Part shown: in pieces, positions 60,737 through 64,000 of the stretch
Layout: each line of letters begins with the position of its first letter
How positions within the stretch are numbered: position 1 is the first letter of the stretch
NCBI GenBank assembly: GCA_950097015.1
Contig: CATNEN010000025.1
Location: forward strand, 6,500,001 to 6,564,000
DNA length: 64,000 nt
Origin: Macrostomum hystrix
Lineage: Eukaryota; Platyhelminthes; Macrostomidae
Direction: 5' to 3'
Notes under the pieces: model-generated
Databases searched by the model: none
What the model was told of the DNA's origin: nothing
Seen by the model: only the letters and a program-made list of their open reading frames with translations
Translations under genes and position numbers: made by a program

Positions 60737-62126
60737 ATGTCTGGCTTGCTGCACAGCCTGCCTCCCGAGCTGCTGTCGCAGATCTTTCTACGCCTGCCGA
60801 CTGTCTCGGACTTGCTGCACAGCGCTGCCGCCAGTCGCCATTTCGAAGCTGTCATTGGCACGGGCCACTTCCTGCTGGAATATTCCCGTCAGCGCCGACT
60901 CCTGAGCCTCATCAGCAGCCGCGGCTGGCAGGCGCTTGAAGGACATCGCTTAGCCGGCGGTAGCTGCTGCTCGTGCTGCCTGGAGTTCCTCATGACTGGC
61001 GAGGAGCTGCTGGCGGCACGGCGAGTCGGTGGCGGACTTCGCGAAGGTCTAGCCAGGGCGAGGCGGCAGGGCTACCTGCACATGGACATTCGGGGCGTGG
61101 AGGTGCTCACAGTGGCAGCCGATGCCGGCTTGTTTTCTCACCTGCCTGAGGGGCGGCTCGCACTGCAGCTTGAAGAAGGATGCACGGCCGGAATCGAACT
61201 TCAGACTGTCTATGCCTGCAACGGTATTCGTGAGTTATTCAATTTCCTATTCTTGAGAACAATGGGTGCTGATGTTTAAAGATGATTGTGCCTTAAGAAC
61301 GCTCGCACGAGTGTCTGTGTGCGTGTGTGCTCAGGTGTCAGCGAAATTGGGCAGAATTGCCTCCTCGCTGGCTGCTGGTCTAGTGTCACCAAATAATGGG
61401 GCCATTGCCGGCAGCCCTCCTGCAATTATTTTTTTTATTTAAGAAGTAGATCTCGTTGTCTGCTTCAAGCTTTATTTGTGAAAACATAGATTTAATATTT
61501 CTTTTTTTCCTTTTCTATGTATGCCCTCCTCTGTCCATATAGGAAAAGTAAAGAAAACAGAATGAAGATGAAATTAGTTTCTCGTTTCTTGACAATTTCA
61601 ATTTTTTTAATGCTAATCCCCAGACCCCCGGCTAACCCGGGTCGCCTACAGCATCGTGGCCTCCAATCCTGCCGGATCGCCAGACGATGTTCGTAGATAC
61701 CGTTGGTTCAGCAACCGGGTCGCCCTGGACGATCTTCTACAACTCGACGCAGCCAATGGCGAGTCTCTGAACTGCGAGGCTCGCCAACTGCTGGACAACT
61801 GCCACGCAGTTCAGCTGCTGCTGCTGCTGCCGGATGATCCGCGCGATTCGAGCGTCAGAGACATCATTCGCCGCATTATGGCGCCATTCGCAGCTGTTCC
61901 AGGCCGACGACCGCGTCATCCGGTGCCGCTGCTGGTGGCGGCTGTCGGGCAGCGAACCAGCCGCAGAGACAGTCATCGGGAGGACGCCCGCCAGCTGATT
62001 CATCTGGCTGGGCTGGACAGGCTGGACGGCCACGCCTGGCTGGCAGGCAGGCCGGACAGTCGGCAGGACTGGGCAACCGCGCTGCGTTGGCAGCTCGCCC
62101 ACGTGCTGGAGGACATGTTTCTGTAG
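60737..62126 (+). CDS. F-box protein, FBXO4-like
   Basis: Two exons, 60737-61229 and 61624-62126, with phase 1 agreement across a GT-AG intron (331 residues). Residues 1-50 form an F-box ('LHSLPPELLSQIFLRLPTVS', 'DLLHSAAASRHFEAV'), the Skp1-binding module of SCF ubiquitin ligases. The C-terminal part parallels FBXO4. It has a hydrophobic strand after a Cys ('CHAVQLLLLLPDD'), 'HPVPLLVAAVGQ' in the place of a 'RPLLVLSC' strand, and a final 'WATALRWQLAHVLEDM' helix like FBXO4's last helix. FBXO4 uses an atypical small-GTPase-like domain to bind substrates. The assignment rests on the order of these weak matches, so another F-box subfamily is possible. It is cytoplasmic, with no signal peptide. 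Confidence 0.72.
61308..61435 (+). repeat. SINE family 1, copy G, opposite orientation, in the F-box gene intron
   Basis: Plus-strand copy of the tail half: 'gtgtgtgctcaggtgtcagc', then 'gggcagaattgcctcctcgc' and 'tggtctagtgtcaccaaat'. It ends in 'ctgcaattatttttttta'. Its orientation shows the family inserts both ways and fixes the T/A-rich 3' tail. Confidence 0.75.
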
Positions 62127-62675
62127 CTCCAGCACGCACACACAATTTATAAAAAAAGGCTGCGATATGTAGTCTATAAGCACTAATCTAAATTAGTTTA
62201 AGAGTTCTATCTAGGGTTTTAGCCTAGTTGAAGCAACTTGTCTCTAAACTCTGCGTGGCTTCAGTTCGCCCAAATTTTTACGCAGCCTTCGGCAGTTTCT
62301 GCGGCCGCGCCACAAAAAAGTGTTTATCCGAGTTAAACCATTATGCGAGTAAATCGACGCACAACAGACTAAAAAATGAATGCTAATTTGTTGCATTCGT
62401 TGTTTTATTTCGACGCATGTTGAACCAGCAACTGGATACCATATTTGCTTATTTTGGTCTGTTCAACAGGTCTAGATTAATAGACATGATGGATGGAGTC
62501 TGAACTGATTGCGAGAGACGAAGAAATGATTTTCTTCAGTAAAAAAACATTCCAGTCATTAAAATGGTATTTAGCATAAAAAGCATATGTGCATAAAAGT
62601 TCATGCTTAATATTGAACTGGACGAGTTGTCAGGCTGCAAGGTAAAATCATCCACCGATAAAAAACTGGAGCCGT

Positions 62676-62711
62676 AATAAATAAGTTTCCATCGAGTTCC
62701 TGTCCTTTATT
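62676..62711. promoter_or_regulatory. Facing polyadenylation signals of two convergent genes
   Basis: AATAAA on the plus strand at 62676-62681 could serve the F-box gene. TTTATT at 62706-62711, AATAAA on the minus strand, could serve the gene ending at 63522. They lie only 30 bp apart, so the two 3' UTRs would nearly meet or overlap. Confidence 0.45.
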
Positions 62712-63521
62712 GCTACACACATACACTTCACTTTATGAACAATTTCAATTATACTAAAAATGAAATATATTTATTATATATAATATATCCTGGAAGCTAT
62801 GTGCATGCGTAAAACTATATACACATTCCCTGTCCAAAGTGTACATTGAGGTCTCTATGGCTTGTACACTCTTTCATACCCTCCGCTGACGACATCCTCA
62901 CTCCCCCACCCTACCCCTCCACTCTTCACTAGCCCTTATGTACATTAGATTCCTGGCCTGTACATTTCTCGGCCAGCTAAGACTAGCTAACCTCACTCCC
63001 ATATTCCTCTTCATTATCCATCAGAATTGCTACCAAATATCCTAAGATTGTAACTTGCACCCCGTAAACATGATAAGCAGCAAACAGTCGAGACTACGTA
63101 CGGTTACGTAAAGTTAAGCAGATGAAATTAACGAGAAGAAAAATGTAATTAAATAAAATGAAGCACTTAAAACTTAGATAAATGGTACAATGAACAATCA
63201 CAAAACGCAACTAGAATAAAAACTTTTTTACGAGACGAAAAAATCATAGTCAGAAGAAAATTTGTTGCTAAAAAGAAATTCTAAAGAGGTATTTACAACA
63301 TTATCGCGATTACCTCATGCCTGTGAGCGCAGCCATTCCTACTTCTAGTAGCTACCATAGAATATTATGTCTTAGATTTTTGCGTGCCCAACTCTGGGCA
63401 AATATTTGCGAAGTGACCATACTAAATTGCTTTCTGCTAGCTAAAAACTGAGCAGCACTACTCTGACAATGCTCGTATGTGAGCATAGCAGAATTGTGCA
63501 AGCCAGTAAGGAGACGAGCGG
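62712..63521 (-). other. Probable 3' UTR of the minus-strand gene
   Basis: AT-rich sequence without coding frames, between the stop codon at 63522-63524 and the minus-strand AATAAA. (TATA)n-like text lies near 62770-62790. Confidence 0.35.
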
Positions 63522-63923
63522 TTAGCTGAAGCGTAGCCTTCCAGCTGATGCGGATGTTGAAGCGGCCACCTGCGCCGCCGCCGCCGACGCCACCCGGTTC
63601 CCGGTGCTGCTCGTTGACACCAGTAGAACGTGATGCCCGCCAGCGCTACCGCCGCCGCTGGCTAATCGCTTTGGAACTGCGCGATCTTGATCCTGGCATA
63701 GCAACAAGCGAAAGCGGGATCTTGTTCGATTTACATAGAAGGTTGAGATTCACTGTTGAAACCATCGCGTCAGTAAAGTGAAATTCAGATTTCCCATATT
63801 TTGCATCCACAATATTTACTCACCGGGAGAGGCTCCGGTCTGCCTCCGCCGCCGCCGCTGCCGCTTATAAGCCCTGCAGATGACGTCCGCGGCGATGCAA
63901 CAGGAGGTGGCTGCTGACGAAGT
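63522..63923 (-). CDS. 3' end of an unknown minus-strand gene (partial)
   Basis: Two exons can be joined on the minus strand. 63824-63923 has an acceptor at 63924-63925 and a donor 'gtgagt' at 63818-63823. 63522-63692 has an acceptor 'ccag' at 63693-63696. They join in phase 0. The encoded C-terminus is low-complexity: a Pro/Ser part ('LRQQPPPVASPRTSSAGLIS'), Gly runs, then 'DQDRAVPKRLASGGGSAGG' and an Ala/Ser-rich end. No domain is visible, and the rest of the gene lies beyond the window. The splice consensus and GC-rich exon composition are the only evidence, so this is tentative. Confidence 0.4.
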
Positions 63924-64000
63924 CTGTATCATTGTAGTGAGAATTGATGTTTGTGAGAATAACGGATTAGAATTGAAAATATTTTTTTCTAGAAACTGAT

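Overview
The window is animal nuclear DNA. Genes are split by GT-AG introns, with GC-rich exons and AT-rich or repeat-filled introns. The proteins are metazoan: a phospholipase D, a ciliary dynein-arm docking protein, a two-pore K+ channel, a HUNK kinase, a Ly6 protein, an ecto-NTPDase and an F-box protein. The many polyglutamine tracts, simple repeats in almost every intron, tRNA-derived SINEs and Tc1/mariner elements suggest a lophotrochozoan, perhaps a free-living flatworm such as Macrostomum. The species is an inference and is not proven by anything seen here.

Layout. 226-3895 (+) is the 3' part of a PLD1/2-type phospholipase D whose second HKD catalytic motif is destroyed. 5603-12971 (+) is a complete ten-exon ODAD2/ARMC4 gene. 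16934-24057 (-) is a complete three-exon K2P potassium channel with a very long M2-M3 loop resembling TRESK. A SINE copy (26905-27255) and a broken Tc1/mariner element (28022-29040) follow. 30156-36730 (+) is a six-exon HUNK kinase. 38288-40191 (+) is a three-exon GPI-anchored Ly6/three-finger protein. 40632-42274 is a second Tc1-like element with 148-bp terminal inverted repeats. 42591-44959 (+) is an unknown polyQ/E protein. 46206-49044 (+) is a small three-exon secreted precursor with the layout of a neuropeptide prohormone. 51757-58978 (+) is an ENTPD5/6-like nucleotidase with a long heptapeptide-repeat stalk. 60737-62126 (+) is an FBXO4-like F-box protein. 63522-63923 (-) is the 3' end of an unknown gene.

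About a quarter of the window is tandem repeat. Nearly every long intron carries its own minisatellite, unrelated to those of neighbouring introns, with units of 4-60 bp and arrays up to 3.3 kb. Several arrays contain functional-looking motifs: 5' splice sites in an ODAD2 intron, AATAAA signals behind the K2P gene, and pyrimidine tracts in the K2P pre-mRNA. One minisatellite is translated, as the ENTPD stalk.

The genes do not form a pathway. The likely functions are ciliary motility (ODAD2), excitability (K2P, the candidate neuropeptide, perhaps Ly6), extracellular or secretory-pathway nucleotide hydrolysis (ENTPD), and intracellular signalling or turnover (PLD-like, HUNK, FBXO4-like). I saw no sign of a bacterial-type defence or other operon-like system. 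All exon models are hand-built from conserved protein similarity, reading-phase agreement and splice consensus; none is supported by transcripts.
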